The position numbers and the translations under genes are program-made. Below, piece by piece: positions 1 through 9,956 of a stretch of 64,000 bases of DNA. Source of the stretch: Rhodanobacter denitrificans (GTDB lineage Bacteria; Pseudomonadota; Gammaproteobacteria; Xanthomonadales; Rhodanobacteraceae); the NCBI GenBank assembly GCA_003241385.1, contig QFPO01000004.1, forward strand, positions 137,159 through 201,158, given 5' to 3'. The notes under the pieces are model-generated. The model was given only the letters and a program-made list of their open reading frames with translations, was not told where the DNA came from and did no database searches. Numbering within the stretch: position 1 is the first letter of the stretch; each line of letters begins with the position of its first letter.

Positions 1-2
1 TG

Positions 3-188
3 CCCGGCACCGGCGGCAGCTATCTGTCGACCGGCGGCGGCGATCTGCTGATCGACGGAACGGACCGGGTCGTGGTCGTCGGCAACCGGCAGTGGAACGG
101 CCTGGACTACGACATGGTCGCCGCGCGCTACGTCGCGACCGACCGCATCTTCGCCGACCATTTCGGCAGCGTGACCGCCGACCACTGA
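3..188 (+). CDS. C-terminal end of a secreted delta-60 repeat (beta-propeller) protein, partial
   Basis: The frame is open from the left edge to the TGA at 186-188 and encodes about 61 residues; the start lies outside the window. The visible part contains one repeat of the delta-60 (DUF5122) kind, with RVVVVGNRQWNG followed by DYDMVAARY, which is typical of beta-propeller blades in large secreted proteins. The last residues, RIFADHFGSVTADH, look like a degenerate form of the LFADGFE terminal signature found on other secreted proteins in this window. Function is unknown. It lies 59 bp upstream of the kinase gene on the same strand. Confidence 0.7.
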   Translation, partial: PGTGGSYLSTGGGDLLIDGTDRVVVVGNRQWNGLDYDMVAARYVATDRIFADHFGSVTADH

Positions 189-247
189 CCCCTGTGCGGC
201 GGCTTGCGCGCATGCCACGCTGTGGCGAACCGACTGCCGCGACCGCC

Positions 248-3130
248 ATGGACCTCGACCGCAAGCGCCGCCTGTACGCCCTGGTCCGCAGCGCGCTCGA
301 TGCCGATCCGGCCGAGCGCGAGGCCCTGATCGGCGCGGTCGCCGCCGAGGATCCGGCACTCGCCGAGGCGACCCGCGCCCTGCTCGGCGAGCAGACCGGC
401 GGCGTGCTCGACCGCTGCGCCGCCGACGTCGCGGCGCGGCTCGCCGACGGCGGCGTCGACGAAGATGGCGACGGCGCCTTGCCGCCGGGCACCGCGATCG
501 GCAGCTGGCGCATCGTGCGCCCGCTCGGCAGCGGCGGCATGGGTACCGTGCATCTGGCCGAACGCGACGGCGACGGCTACGTGCAGCAGGGCGCGCTGAA
601 GCTGATCCGCCGCGGCATGGACAGCGCCGCGGTGCTGGCGCGCTTCCGCCGCGAGCGGCAGATTCTGTCGCGGCTGGATCATCCGCACATCGCGCGGCTG
701 CTCGACGGCGGCGTCGCCGCCGACGGCCGGCCGTACCTGGTCATGGAATACGTCAACGGCGAGCCGCTGGCCGCCTGGAGCGCGCGCACCGGCGCCGGCG
801 TCGCCGCGCATGTCGCGCTGTTCCGCGCGGTCTGTGCCGCGGTCGCGCATGCGCACCGCCAGCTGATCGTCCACCGCGACATCAAGCCCGGCAACGTCCT
901 GGTCGACGCCGACGGCCATCCGAAGCTGCTCGATTTCGGCATCGCCAAGGTGCTCGAGGACACCGCCGGCGAGGACCGCACCGCGACCGGCGTGCGCTTT
1001 CTGTCGACCGCGTACGCCGCGCCGGAGCAGGCCGCCGGCGGCCTCGTCACGACCGCGGCCGACGTCTACCAGCTCGGCGTGCTGCTGTTCGAGCTGCTCG
1101 CCGGCAGCCGCCATCACGCGTTCGCATCCCCGACGCGGCCGGCGCTGCGGCTGGCGGCCGCGCGCCAGCAGGCCGGCGACACCGGTCCGCCCGGTATCGC
1201 GCCGCGCGCGCTGCGCGGCGATCTGGGCATCATCGTCGCGCGCGCGACCGATCCGGAGCCGGCCCGGCGCTACGCCAGCGTCGAGGCGCTGTCGGACGAC
1301 CTGGCGCGCTGGCAGGACGGGCAGCCGATCCTGGCGCGGCCCGACAGCGCGGCCTATCGCGCGCGCCGCTTCGTCGGCCGCCATCGCGCCGCGGTCGCGC
1401 TCGGCCTGCTCGCGGTCGTCGGTCTGCTCGGCGGCACTGCGCTGGCGGTCTGGCAGGCCCATCGCGCCGAAGGCGAAGCGCGCCTGGCGCGTGCCGCGCA
1501 GTCGTTCCTGGCCGGCGTGTTCGACGCCTCGGCACCGGACAGCGCGGCCGGCGACCGCGTCACCGCGCGCGAGCTGCTCGACCGCGGCGCGATGCGCATC
1601 CGCAACGATCTGGGCGACCAGCCGCAGCTGCGCGGCGAGATGCTGCTGACGCTGGCGACGCTGTACCGCCAGCTCGGCCAGTTTCCGCAGGCCGCCGGTC
1701 TGCTCGCCGACGCACGCGACGGCGATGCCGCGCAGCGGCTGCCGACCTACTGGCCGGCGACGCTGGAGCTGGCGATCGTCGAACGCGAGCGCGCCCGGCT
1801 GGACGCGTCGGCGGCGCTGCTCGACGCGATGCTCGCCGCCGACGTCGAGCCGGCGCTGCGCGCACGCGCGCTGACCGAGCGCGCGCTGCTGCGTGAGAAG
1901 CAGGGCGCGTTTCTCGACGGCATCGCGGACGTGCGCGCGGCACTGGCGATCGACGACGGACGCGGCGCGGAAGGCCGCGTCGACCGCGCGCACGACCACC
2001 ACGCCCATGCGCTGCTGCTGACCCGGCTCGGCCGCTTCGACGAGGCCGCGGCCGCATTCGGCGAGGCGATCGCGCTGGCGACCGCCGCGCTCGGCGAGGA
2101 CGACACGCGCGTCGCGCAGATCCGCAACGACTACAGCGTCCTGCTGCTGAGCCGCTCGCAGCCGGCCGAGGGCGAGGCCGAGGCGCGCAAGACGCTCGAC
2201 GCGCGCCGCCGCCGCCTCGGCGACCGCCATCCGGCCGTCGCCGAATCGCTGCAGGTGCTCGGCGCCGCATTGCGCCAGCAGGGCCGGCTCGACCAGGCGC
2301 AGGCCGCGTTCGAGGAAGCGCTGGCGATCCAGCGCGCGACGCTCGGCGACGATCACGGCGATGTCGCCAATACGCTCAACTCGCTGGCGATCCTCGCCGC
2401 GAGCCGGTTCGACTTCGCCGCGGCCGAGGCGCGCATGCGCGAGTCGCTGGACATCCAGCGCCGCATCGGCCAGGGCCGGACCGCCGCGGCCGCGGCGACC
2501 GCGACCAATCTCGGCTCGGTGCTGATGCGGCAGGGCCGCTACGAGGAGGCGCAGAGCCTGCTGACCGATGCGCTGGCGGTGCAGCTGGCGACGTTCGGCG
2601 AGCGCCATCCGGCGATCGTCAACAACACCCATACGCTGGCCCAGCTGGCGCTGCGCCGCGGCGACTTCGCCGAGGCCGAGCGCCAGGCACGCCGCGCGGT
2701 CGAGATCGCCGGCGCGGTCCTGAAGCCGGGCCGCGAGATCGGCGCCGTCAGTCAGACGCTGGCCGAAGTGCTGCTGCGCGCCGGCCGGCCGGCCGAGGCG
2801 CTCGAGGTCGCCGAGGCCGCGCAGGCGCAGTTCGTGCAGATCGGCGCCGCGGACGAGCCGCGCGCGCTGCAGATCCAGGGGATCGAGGCCGATGCGCTGG
2901 CCGCGCTCGGCCGCCTCGACGAGGCACGGACGCTGGCCGAGCAGGTGCTGACCGGACTCGCCGGCGCCGATCCGAACCGGCGCGCGGCCGCCTACGCGGT
3001 GCTCGGCCGGATCGCGCGCGCGCAGGGCCATGCGCAGGAGGCCGCCGCATTCCGCCGCCGCGGCCACGAGGCGCTGGCCGGCGTCGCCGCGCCCGATCCG
3101 GAGCTGCTGCGCGACCTGGCCCGCGATTGA
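248..3130 (+). CDS. Membrane-anchored Ser/Thr protein kinase with C-terminal TPR repeats
   Basis: The protein has 960 residues. A Hanks-type kinase domain comes first: glycine loop GSGGMG near 94-99, invariant Lys at 118 in GALKLI, catalytic HRDIKPGN at 209-216 and DFG at 229-231. One transmembrane helix follows at about 381-402. A long run of tetratricopeptide-like helices rich in Ala, Arg and Glu fills about 440-940, presumably outside the membrane. The start is the ATG opening MDLDRKRR; no good Shine-Dalgarno precedes it, and an upstream in-frame ATG at 92 would overlap the previous gene. The ECF sigma gene follows after 57 bp. In this family the kinase is thought to control the partner sigma factor; the actual target here is inferred. 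Confidence 0.93.
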   Translation: MDLDRKRRLYALVRSALDADPAEREALIGAVAAEDPALAEATRALLGEQTGGVLDRCAADVAARLADGGVDEDGDGALPPGTAIGSWRIVRPLGSGGMGTVHLAERDGDGYVQQGALKLIRRGMDSAAVLARFRRERQILSRLDHPHIARLLDGGVAADGRPYLVMEYVNGEPLAAWSARTGAGVAAHVALFRAVCAAVAHAHRQLIVHRDIKPGNVLVDADGHPKLLDFGIAKVLEDTAGEDRTATGVRFLSTAYAAPEQAAGGLVTTAADVYQLGVLLFELLAGSRHHAFASPTRPALRLAAARQQAGDTGPPGIAPRALRGDLGIIVARATDPEPARRYASVEALSDDLARWQDGQPILARPDSAAYRARRFVGRHRAAVALGLLAVVGLLGGTALAVWQAHRAEGEARLARAAQSFLAGVFDASAPDSAAGDRVTARELLDRGAMRIRNDLGDQPQLRGEMLLTLATLYRQLGQFPQAAGLLADARDGDAAQRLPTYWPATLELAIVERERARLDASAALLDAMLAADVEPALRARALTERALLREKQGAFLDGIADVRAALAIDDGRGAEGRVDRAHDHHAHALLLTRLGRFDEAAAAFGEAIALATAALGEDDTRVAQIRNDYSVLLLSRSQPAEGEAEARKTLDARRRRLGDRHPAVAESLQVLGAALRQQGRLDQAQAAFEEALAIQRATLGDDHGDVANTLNSLAILAASRFDFAAAEARMRESLDIQRRIGQGRTAAAAATATNLGSVLMRQGRYEEAQSLLTDALAVQLATFGERHPAIVNNTHTLAQLALRRGDFAEAERQARRAVEIAGAVLKPGREIGAVSQTLAEVLLRAGRPAEALEVAEAAQAQFVQIGAADEPRALQIQGIEADALAALGRLDEARTLAEQVLTGLAGADPNRRAAAYAVLGRIARAQGHAQEAAAFRRRGHEALAGVAAPDPELLRDLARD

Positions 3131-3187
3131 CTGCGCGACGCCGCTGCGGCCATGCTCGGCCGCACGCGACGCTGGCGAAACGGTCCG

Positions 3188-3766
3188 ATGGACGAAGGCT
3201 GCACCCAACTGCTGATCGCCGCCGGCCGCGGCGATGCCGAGGCGTCCGGACAGCTGTTCGCGCGGCTCTACGAGGAGCTGCGCCACTGCGCGCGGCGCCA
3301 GCTGCGCGGGCGTGTCGGATCGCTGGTCTCGACCACGGTCCTGGTTCACGAGACCTATCTGAAGCTGATCCACGCCGAGCGGCTCGAGGCCGGCAGCCGC
3401 GGCCATTTCATGGCGCTGGCGGCACGCGCGATGCGCCAGGTGCTGGTCGACGACGCGCGCCGCATCGGCGCCGAGAAGCGCGGCGGCCAGGCGCTGTTCG
3501 TGACGCTCGACGAGCGTCTGCCCGACGCAGCCGACGAGGCGCTGGAGGTGCTCGCGCTCGATCGCGCGCTGACGACGCTCGAGGCGGTCGACGCGCGCGC
3601 CGCGCGTGTGGTCCACCTGCATTTCTTCGCGGGGCTCACGTTTCCGGAGATCGCCACGCTCGAGAACCTCAACGAGCGCACCGTCAAGCGCGACTGGCAG
3701 GCCGCACGCGGGCTGCTCGCCGCCGAGATGAAGGCGGACGGCGACGGCGCTGCCGCCTCGGCATGA
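3188..3766 (+). CDS. ECF-type RNA polymerase sigma factor, kinase-associated (Sigma70_ECF/TIGR02999-like)
   Basis: The protein has 192 residues. Region 2 is recognisable (QLFARLYEELRHCARRQL, then TTVLVHETYLKL) and region 4 carries the helix-turn-helix (VHLHFFAGLTFPEIA, then NERTVKRDW). This layout matches ECF sigma factors encoded beside Ser/Thr kinases, which are usually switched on by phosphorylation and not by an anti-sigma factor; no anti-sigma gene is visible. I chose the ATG at 3188 because MDEGCTQLL matches the usual start of the family; an upstream ATG at 3152 adds 12 basic residues. The stop overlaps the next start codon (ATGA), so it is probably cotranslated with the exported protein downstream. 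Confidence 0.92.
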   Translation: MDEGCTQLLIAAGRGDAEASGQLFARLYEELRHCARRQLRGRVGSLVSTTVLVHETYLKLIHAERLEAGSRGHFMALAARAMRQVLVDDARRIGAEKRGGQALFVTLDERLPDAADEALEVLALDRALTTLEAVDARAARVVHLHFFAGLTFPEIATLENLNERTVKRDWQAARGLLAAEMKADGDGAAASA

Positions 3767-4617
3767 GCCTGCGCCGGCACCGACACAGGCACGCCTGCCG
3801 TGCCGCGTCGCCCGACGCGGCACCGGTATCGACGCATCGGACCGCGCGCCCGGCTCGCGCGATCGGATTGGCGGTGCTGGCGAAGGTCGCGCTCGCCGCG
3901 CTGCTCGGCAGTGCTGTATCGGCCGCCGCGGCGGAGCGAACCGGCGAGACCGCCTGGGGCCGGCTCGCGCTCGGCTACGACGCGGCCGGCCGGCCCGAAG
4001 TCGTGCACACGCCGCTGCCGTGGCTGCTGCCGACGATCGGCCGGACCCTGTCCGGCAATCCGTACGGCACCGGTGCGCTCGCGTTCGGCGTGGCCGACGC
4101 GCCGCAACCGCCCGGCGTGCACGGCCAGGCGCTGAGCTTCCTGTTCTATTCCGACGGCTACTTCGCGCAGAACCCCGCCGCGCACATCGCGATCGTGCTC
4201 AAGGGGCGCTGGGCGCACGACGATCCGGTCACGCCGGTCTACGAGGGCGACCTGTCCGGCCGTGGCATCGTGATCGGCAACGTCAGTGCGCGCGCCGACG
4301 GCTGCCGCTTGGCGCCGACGGCCCAGGTCGAGAGCTTCTGGCGCGGCGGCAACGCACTGTTTCCGCAGACCTGCTCGCGGCCGCTGCGCGATCGCACCTG
4401 GTACCGCATGCGGATCCTCGCCAGCAATGCGCGCGGCATCGCGTACCAGATCACCGATCCGGACGGATCGACGGTCTACGCGAACCACGCGATGCAGGAT
4501 CCCGGCGCGCATATCGACGAGACGCTCGGCGGCTTCGCGATCCTGCAGGTGTTCGAGAGCGTGCGTGTACCGACCTGGCGGCTGTGGTTCGACGAGGTCA
4601 GAACCTGGTGGTACTAG
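3763..4617 (+). CDS. Exported protein of unknown function, coupled to the sigma gene
   Basis: The protein has 284 residues. Its start codon overlaps the sigma-factor stop (ATGA). A long basic N-terminus is followed by a hydrophobic stretch near 34-55 ending in Ala-rich AVSAAAA, consistent with a signal peptide, so either the N-region is unusually long or the true start lies further in. The mature part is rich in aromatic and Gly residues (SFLFYSDGYFAQNPAAH; ending RLWFDEVRTWWY) and looks like a beta-sandwich, but I recognise no family. The overlap suggests it belongs to the same transcription unit as the sigma factor and could be a regulon product or a sensor. Confidence 0.72.
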   Translation: MSLRRHRHRHACRAASPDAAPVSTHRTARPARAIGLAVLAKVALAALLGSAVSAAAAERTGETAWGRLALGYDAAGRPEVVHTPLPWLLPTIGRTLSGNPYGTGALAFGVADAPQPPGVHGQALSFLFYSDGYFAQNPAAHIAIVLKGRWAHDDPVTPVYEGDLSGRGIVIGNVSARADGCRLAPTAQVESFWRGGNALFPQTCSRPLRDRTWYRMRILASNARGIAYQITDPDGSTVYANHAMQDPGAHIDETLGGFAILQVFESVRVPTWRLWFDEVRTWWY

Positions 4618-4758
4618 CGCGGTGATGCGCGGCCTGCAGCATCGCGGCTGCGCGTGCGTACTCGCGTGCCAGATCGATCGAGACCGCGTTCCGCCGCATG
4701 GCGCGTCGGCGGTCGCCGCGGCATGACATGGCGCGAAGCCGCCGGTAGCATGCCGGGC

Positions 4759-5694
4759 ATGATCGCGCTCACCTCGCCACGGCGCCTCCTCGGCGCGTCC
4801 GCACCGCTGCTGCTGGCCGTCGCGCTGACGGCACTTATCACGACCAGCCGCGCGCACGCCGCCGAGCAGCTCGTCGCCAGCGTGCCCGGCGCCGACTTCG
4901 ACGTCGGTGCCACGCCGGTCGTGCAGACCATCGCATTCGATGCCACCGTGCCGATCAGCGGCGTCGGTTTCACCGCGCGCTGGACCGCCGTCGTCGCCGA
5001 CGAGGAGAACGGTCTGGCGCCGTGGTCGCTCGATCTGGCCGCGACGATCACCGCACCGGACGGAAGCTCGACGCTGAGCTGGCCGCGCTTCGGCGGCGAT
5101 CGCACCTATGCCGACTATCCGCTGCAGGATTACATCGCCGGCTTCGCCGACGTCGCCGGCAGTGGCGACTTCCAGTGGCGCTTCACGTCAGTCGGCCCGC
5201 CGTGGGTGGCCGGCCTGCGCGACGTGACCTACCACCTCACGACGCGCGTCGACAACGTCGTCGGCACCTATCCCGGCTCGGTCGCGAGCGGCCCGACCTG
5301 GAGCCGCCCGTACTACATCGGCGGCATATCGGGTCTCGGCCCGGTCGTCTACCAGGCCACCGCATTCGAGGTGCCGGTGTCCGGCGGCTACTACTTCGAG
5401 AGCGTCGTGGCGCAGGGCGATCACTTCCTCGCGCTCTATCAGGACGCGTTCGATCCGGCCCAGCCGCTGGCGAACCTGCTCGACTACGAGGCCGGCAACG
5501 GCTCATCGCCGAACGGCCCGCCGCGCGGCACCGCGCGGATCAGCGCGCTGCTGTTCGCCGGCCGCAGCTACCACCTGGTCGCCTCGCAGTGGAGCGCGAG
5601 CGCGCCCGGCCAGAGCTACGTTACGACCGTGACCGGCCCCGCCGCACTGATCCTCGCCGGCGACGACACGCTGTTCGCCGACGGTTTCGAGTGA
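4759..5694 (+). CDS. Exported protein ending in LFADGFE
   Basis: The protein has 311 residues. A clear signal peptide (LLGASAPLLLAVALTALI, cleavage after RAHA) precedes a mature region predicted to be mostly beta (many Tyr, Gly, Ser and Thr). No catalytic motif is recognised. The protein ends DDTLFADGFE at the stop codon, the cleanest example of a terminal signature shared by several unrelated secreted proteins here. The start is uncertain: ATGs at 4723, 4750 and 4759 are all in frame; 4759 gives the most compact signal peptide. It follows the sigma/exported-protein pair after about 140 bp. Confidence 0.75.
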   Translation: MIALTSPRRLLGASAPLLLAVALTALITTSRAHAAEQLVASVPGADFDVGATPVVQTIAFDATVPISGVGFTARWTAVVADEENGLAPWSLDLAATITAPDGSSTLSWPRFGGDRTYADYPLQDYIAGFADVAGSGDFQWRFTSVGPPWVAGLRDVTYHLTTRVDNVVGTYPGSVASGPTWSRPYYIGGISGLGPVVYQATAFEVPVSGGYYFESVVAQGDHFLALYQDAFDPAQPLANLLDYEAGNGSSPNGPPRGTARISALLFAGRSYHLVASQWSASAPGQSYVTTVTGPAALILAGDDTLFADGFE

Positions 5695-5777
5695 CTCGGA
5701 TATGAGATCACGATGCGCGGACATCTGGCGCGTCGATTTTCATTCCGAATCATCGCAACTCGTCGCTCCGCTCGATA

Positions 5778-5806
5778 TCGTCGCGCCTCATCTAGAGGCG
5801 CGACGA
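5778..5806. terminator. Perfect 12-bp stem-loop between convergent genes
   Basis: The arm TCGTCGCGCCTC at 5778-5789 pairs exactly with GAGGCGCGACGA at 5795-5806 around the loop ATCTA. It sits between the plus-strand gene ending at 5694 and the minus-strand gene ending at 5975, where a bidirectional terminator is expected. No T-tract follows on either strand, so termination is inferred from position and stem strength. The rest of 5695-5974 shows no gene; a weaker repeat CGTAA/TTACG lies at 5813-5828. Confidence 0.5.
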
Positions 5807-5974
5807 GGTACACGTAATAGCGCTTACGATGGACCAGACACCACATGCGCGCCCAAGAAAATGCTGCGTGAGATCTGGCCGAAACGTCCGGCGCAGATAC
5901 CGCCGGACGCCCCGGGGCGAGTCATGCACGCCTGCCGAAACAGCAACGGGTAGTGCTCGACGATCGATCCCCCA

Positions 5975-8251
5975 TCAATCCGAAGTCCCGACAAATATGA
6001 TGTCGGCCGAGAAGATCGTCACCTTGTTTTCTTTGTACTTGCCGACGACCAGTATCCGCCTGACCGGATCGTAGTCGTGAACCATGTAGCTCTCCCGTTC
6101 ATTTCCTATGACACTGTTCGATCGAGTGATTCGACCACGCAGTCTTATCCCACCCTCCGCCACGCTGACCGCGCCTCCGCGATAAATATTCGCGTTACTC
6201 CAGAGGGGACTCGATATGATATACGCGCCGTTGCTGGCAGCCTCGATTCCTCCTGCAAAACTCAACTGATCGGCATCCTGGTCACCGATCAGGGAATTCT
6301 CGAGAGAGATGACACCTCGAGCACCGACGGCACCATCCCCCCATGTAATAGCACCGGCAGCATATACACTGCCCGTTCCAGCTGCATTGGGGCTGTTGAT
6401 GATGTAGTTGCCGTCAGCCAAGGCGACCGCCGGGTACTCCGCGATATTGGAATACTCGCGGGCGCCCACGAAAGAGTTTTCTTCCGATACCACGCCTACC
6501 GTCCCCGTCCATCCGTCTCCCCAGGTGGCAGCCCCGGTACTATTTTTCCAGCGCGGGCTACTCACTACGTAATGACCATTTTTCAACGCAGTGAGTCCTC
6601 CTGAACCAATTTGATCCAACGGTTCGATGCCCACGAGAGAATTCTCGGCGCTGACGACACCTCTTACACCGGACTGGCCGTTTCCAAAAGTGGCTCCATT
6701 GCCGAAAGAGATCACGTAGTTCCCGTTTTCCAACGCGATAGCGCTTTGCAGCGCGCCGGAATTTTGTTGGCCAATGAGGGAGATCTGCGGAGTGGCCAAA
6801 CCGGCGAGTCCGCTGGCGCCATTCGCCCAGGTTGCGATACCCACCCCTCGCCAAAACCTCGTATAGACGACATAGTTTCCGTTCTTGAGAGGAAGGATGT
6901 TTTCGCCGATCTGATCCCCGCCCTGGATACCGACGAGAGAGTTCTCAGCGGAAACTGTGCCGCGCACTCCCACCATGCCGTCTCCCCAGGTGGCAGCTCC
7001 GATGCCGTACTGAGTCGCAATTCCGCACCAGCGAGAGCTAGAAACCACATAATTCCCCCCGGCCAGAGGTACCACGCCCCCGAACCCCACCTGATCGCGC
7101 ACGGCGGTACCGACCAGAGAGTTTTCAGTGGAAACCGCTCCGACCGTGCCGGTCAGTCCATCGCCCCAAGTAACGGCGCCGACGGTGGCACCGGAAATTC
7201 CGTTGTTCCAGTAGGAGCTGGCGACCACGTAGTTTCCATTGGAGAGCGCAACGACGCCCTCGGACCCTACGACATCTCCTTCCATGGACCCTATCAGTGA
7301 GTTAGCGGGTGACACCAATCCTCGCGTGCCGACGTCACCCGCACCGAAACTGACAGCGCCCCGAATAGGCACACCTCCGCCCCACAAGGGACTATTCACC
7401 ACGTAATTGCCGTTCTCGAGCGGGACTATTCCATCCCTGTATCCGAAGCCGGTCGGAATGCCCAGGCTGACCTTGTCTCCCTGAACGGACCCCAGGAGAG
7501 AGTTGGTAATTCCGACGACACCTCGCGTGCCGGACGAGCCATCGCCCCAGGTCGCGGCCCCGAAGTCTCCATTGGAGACGCCATTGGTCCAGTACGGGCT
7601 GGATACGACATAGTTGCCGTTCTTCAGCAAGAAAACGCCACCTTCGCCGATTTTGTCGTTCGCATTGCCGCCGACCAGCGAATTCTCCGGACCGACCTGG
7701 CCGATAGTACCTGAGCTGCCATTTCCCCAGCTCACGGCGCCGCGCAGGAAATTCCAGCCTGGGCTGATCACCACATAGTTTCCGTTGTCCAGTGGATATA
7801 CGCCGCCATCACCCAGATAGGATCCCGATACGGTACCTACCAACGAGTTCTCTTCGGAAACGTATCCACTTACACCCACGTACCCGTCGCCCCAGGTGAC
7901 GGCTCCGGCATGCTGCTGACCGCTATTGCTCCAGAACTCACTGATCACGACGAAGTTTCCGTTTGTCAGAGTCACCACCTTCTGTCCGATCCTGTCCCCG
8001 GCCGAGGATCCCCTGAGTTCGCTTATCTTGTTTCCGTCGAGGTCATACACATACACGGCGCCTCGGTTGGAGTCGGCGCCGGGGTCGGTGATGACGATAT
8101 TGCCGCTCGGGAGAATTGTCACCGAATGGCCAAATGTGTGGCTTAGTTCCGGACCCTCGATGTCGAACTCAGTAGCGCCGACGTTCGCCGGAGCGAGCCA
8201 TGCGACACCGACCAGAGCGATCGGGATGAATAATTTCAGGTTTGCATACAT
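5975..8251 (-). CDS. Secreted protein of about 12 beta-propeller-like NSLVG repeats
   Basis: The protein has 758 residues. A signal peptide (LFIPIALVGVAWLAPANVGA) is followed by about twelve 45-65-residue repeats. A typical unit reads GVxxLxNGNYVVxSPxW, then GAATWGDG, then GVVSxENSLVG. This resembles repeats annotated elsewhere as DUF5650 or FG-GAP-like (from memory, not checked) and suggests one or two propellers. The last unit is divergent and the protein ends FSADIIFVGTSD, without the DGFE tail of its neighbours. AGGAG lies 9 nt before the ATG. The base composition is visibly more AT-rich than the flanking genes, which hints at recent acquisition. A surface or adhesin-like role is only a guess. 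Confidence 0.85.
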   Translation of the reverse strand: MYANLKLFIPIALVGVAWLAPANVGATEFDIEGPELSHTFGHSVTILPSGNIVITDPGADSNRGAVYVYDLDGNKISELRGSSAGDRIGQKVVTLTNGNFVVISEFWSNSGQQHAGAVTWGDGYVGVSGYVSEENSLVGTVSGSYLGDGGVYPLDNGNYVVISPGWNFLRGAVSWGNGSSGTIGQVGPENSLVGGNANDKIGEGGVFLLKNGNYVVSSPYWTNGVSNGDFGAATWGDGSSGTRGVVGITNSLLGSVQGDKVSLGIPTGFGYRDGIVPLENGNYVVNSPLWGGGVPIRGAVSFGAGDVGTRGLVSPANSLIGSMEGDVVGSEGVVALSNGNYVVASSYWNNGISGATVGAVTWGDGLTGTVGAVSTENSLVGTAVRDQVGFGGVVPLAGGNYVVSSSRWCGIATQYGIGAATWGDGMVGVRGTVSAENSLVGIQGGDQIGENILPLKNGNYVVYTRFWRGVGIATWANGASGLAGLATPQISLIGQQNSGALQSAIALENGNYVISFGNGATFGNGQSGVRGVVSAENSLVGIEPLDQIGSGGLTALKNGHYVVSSPRWKNSTGAATWGDGWTGTVGVVSEENSFVGAREYSNIAEYPAVALADGNYIINSPNAAGTGSVYAAGAITWGDGAVGARGVISLENSLIGDQDADQLSFAGGIEAASNGAYIISSPLWSNANIYRGGAVSVAEGGIRLRGRITRSNSVIGNERESYMVHDYDPVRRILVVGKYKENKVTIFSADIIFVGTSD

Positions 8252-8604
8252 TGAGGAGATCTCCTGAATCTCTCGATCGCGTTTTTTCTAAAAAGATGAC
8301 AATCGGCGAAAAGAATTTCTCTTCGCCCCGTTCTGACTAATGGCAACATCACGGGATCGCCGATCTGGATTCCGTCGGTCATCGCCCCTGCGCGACATCC
8401 CCAGGTGAGCGTGAGGAGGACGAACGCTCGACATGTATTGTAACTCTTGCGGTTCGCCCCCTAGCCGCACGCTGCGATCGTGCTGCCTTCCGCACCGAAT
8501 CGCCGCGCGCTGCTTCAAGCAAGGGCCGCATTGGCATCGTCATGGTCGCGGGCCACCCTGCCGCATGGCGCCGCCGCGCGCAGCCGGCTAGCATTGCCGG
8601 CTCC
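8252..8604. other. Gene-free interval with RBS palindrome and inverted repeat
   Basis: This interval lies upstream of both the minus-strand repeat protein and ccmA. AGGAGATCTCCT at 8254-8265 is a perfect 12-bp palindrome that contains the Shine-Dalgarno of the minus-strand gene. A near-perfect inverted repeat, GGCGAAAAGAA (8305-8315) and TTCTCTTCGCC (8317-8327), lies 54-76 bp upstream of that start and could be an operator or a hairpin in the leader. The first 90 bp are AT-rich, as expected of a promoter, but I cannot assign -35/-10 boxes with confidence. I see no credible gene in 8330-8604. Confidence 0.45.
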
Positions 8605-9248
<644 letters not shown>

Positions 9249-9252
<4 letters not shown>

Positions 9253-9932
9253 AGCCCGGCACGACCGCCGCCGCCTGCGCCGCCCTGGTCCGGCGCGACC
9301 TGCTGCTGGCCTGGCGCCGCCGCGGCGATGCATTGAACCCGGTGCTGTTCGCGCTGATGGTCGTCGCGCTGTTTCCGCTCGCGCTCGGGCCGGAGGCCGA
9401 GCGGCTGACGTCGATCGCCGCCGGCGTGATCCTGGTCGCCGTGCTGCTGGCCGGCCTGATGGCGCTGGACACGCTGTTCCGCGGCGACTACGAGGACGGC
9501 TCGCTCGAACAGCTGGTGCTGTCGCCGCATCCGCTGCCGCTGCTGCTGGCCTGCAAGATCGCCACGCACTGGCTGATCGCGGCGGTGCCGCTGATCGTCG
9601 CGGCGCCGCTGCTTGGCGAGTTCCTGCATCTGCCGCGGCCGGTGCTGCCGGTGCTGCTGGCCGCGCTGGCGCTGGCGACGCCACTGCTGAGCCTGATCGG
9701 CGCGGTCTGCGTCGCGCTGACGGTCGGCATGCGGCGCTCTGGTATGCTGCTGGCCCTGCTGGTGCTGCCGCTGTACGTCCCGGTGCTGATCTTCGCCGCC
9801 GGCGCCTGCAATGCCGCCCAGGCCGGTCTGCCGTTCGCCGCGCCGCTGCTGTGGCTGGGCGCGGCGCTGGCGATGACCCTGGTGCTGGCGCCGCTGGCCT
9901 GCGCGGCGGCACTGCGCATCTCGTTGAGCTAG
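9249..9932 (+). CDS. ccmB: Heme exporter permease CcmB
   Basis: The protein has 227 residues, mostly hydrophobic, with about six transmembrane helices. It has the CcmB hallmarks near the middle, a cytoplasmic FRGDYEDGSLEQLVLSP loop after the second helix. It forms the membrane part of the CcmAB transporter with the preceding gene. The start ATG overlaps the ccmA stop by 4 nt, which implies translational coupling. The length is normal for the family (about 220). Confidence 0.95.
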
Positions 9933-9956
9933 GCCGCACGGTCGACCCCCGCCCCG

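Noticed and set aside
128..3823. 1231-residue minus-strand open frame over the kinase and sigma genes
   Set aside because: It is a shadow of high-GC coding DNA: Arg/Ala/Gln-rich low-complexity text without domains, opposite two well-recognised genes.
5813..5828. Second small hairpin CGTAA-N6-TTACG
   Set aside because: Five-base arms are too short to support a separate feature; mentioned only beside the stronger stem.
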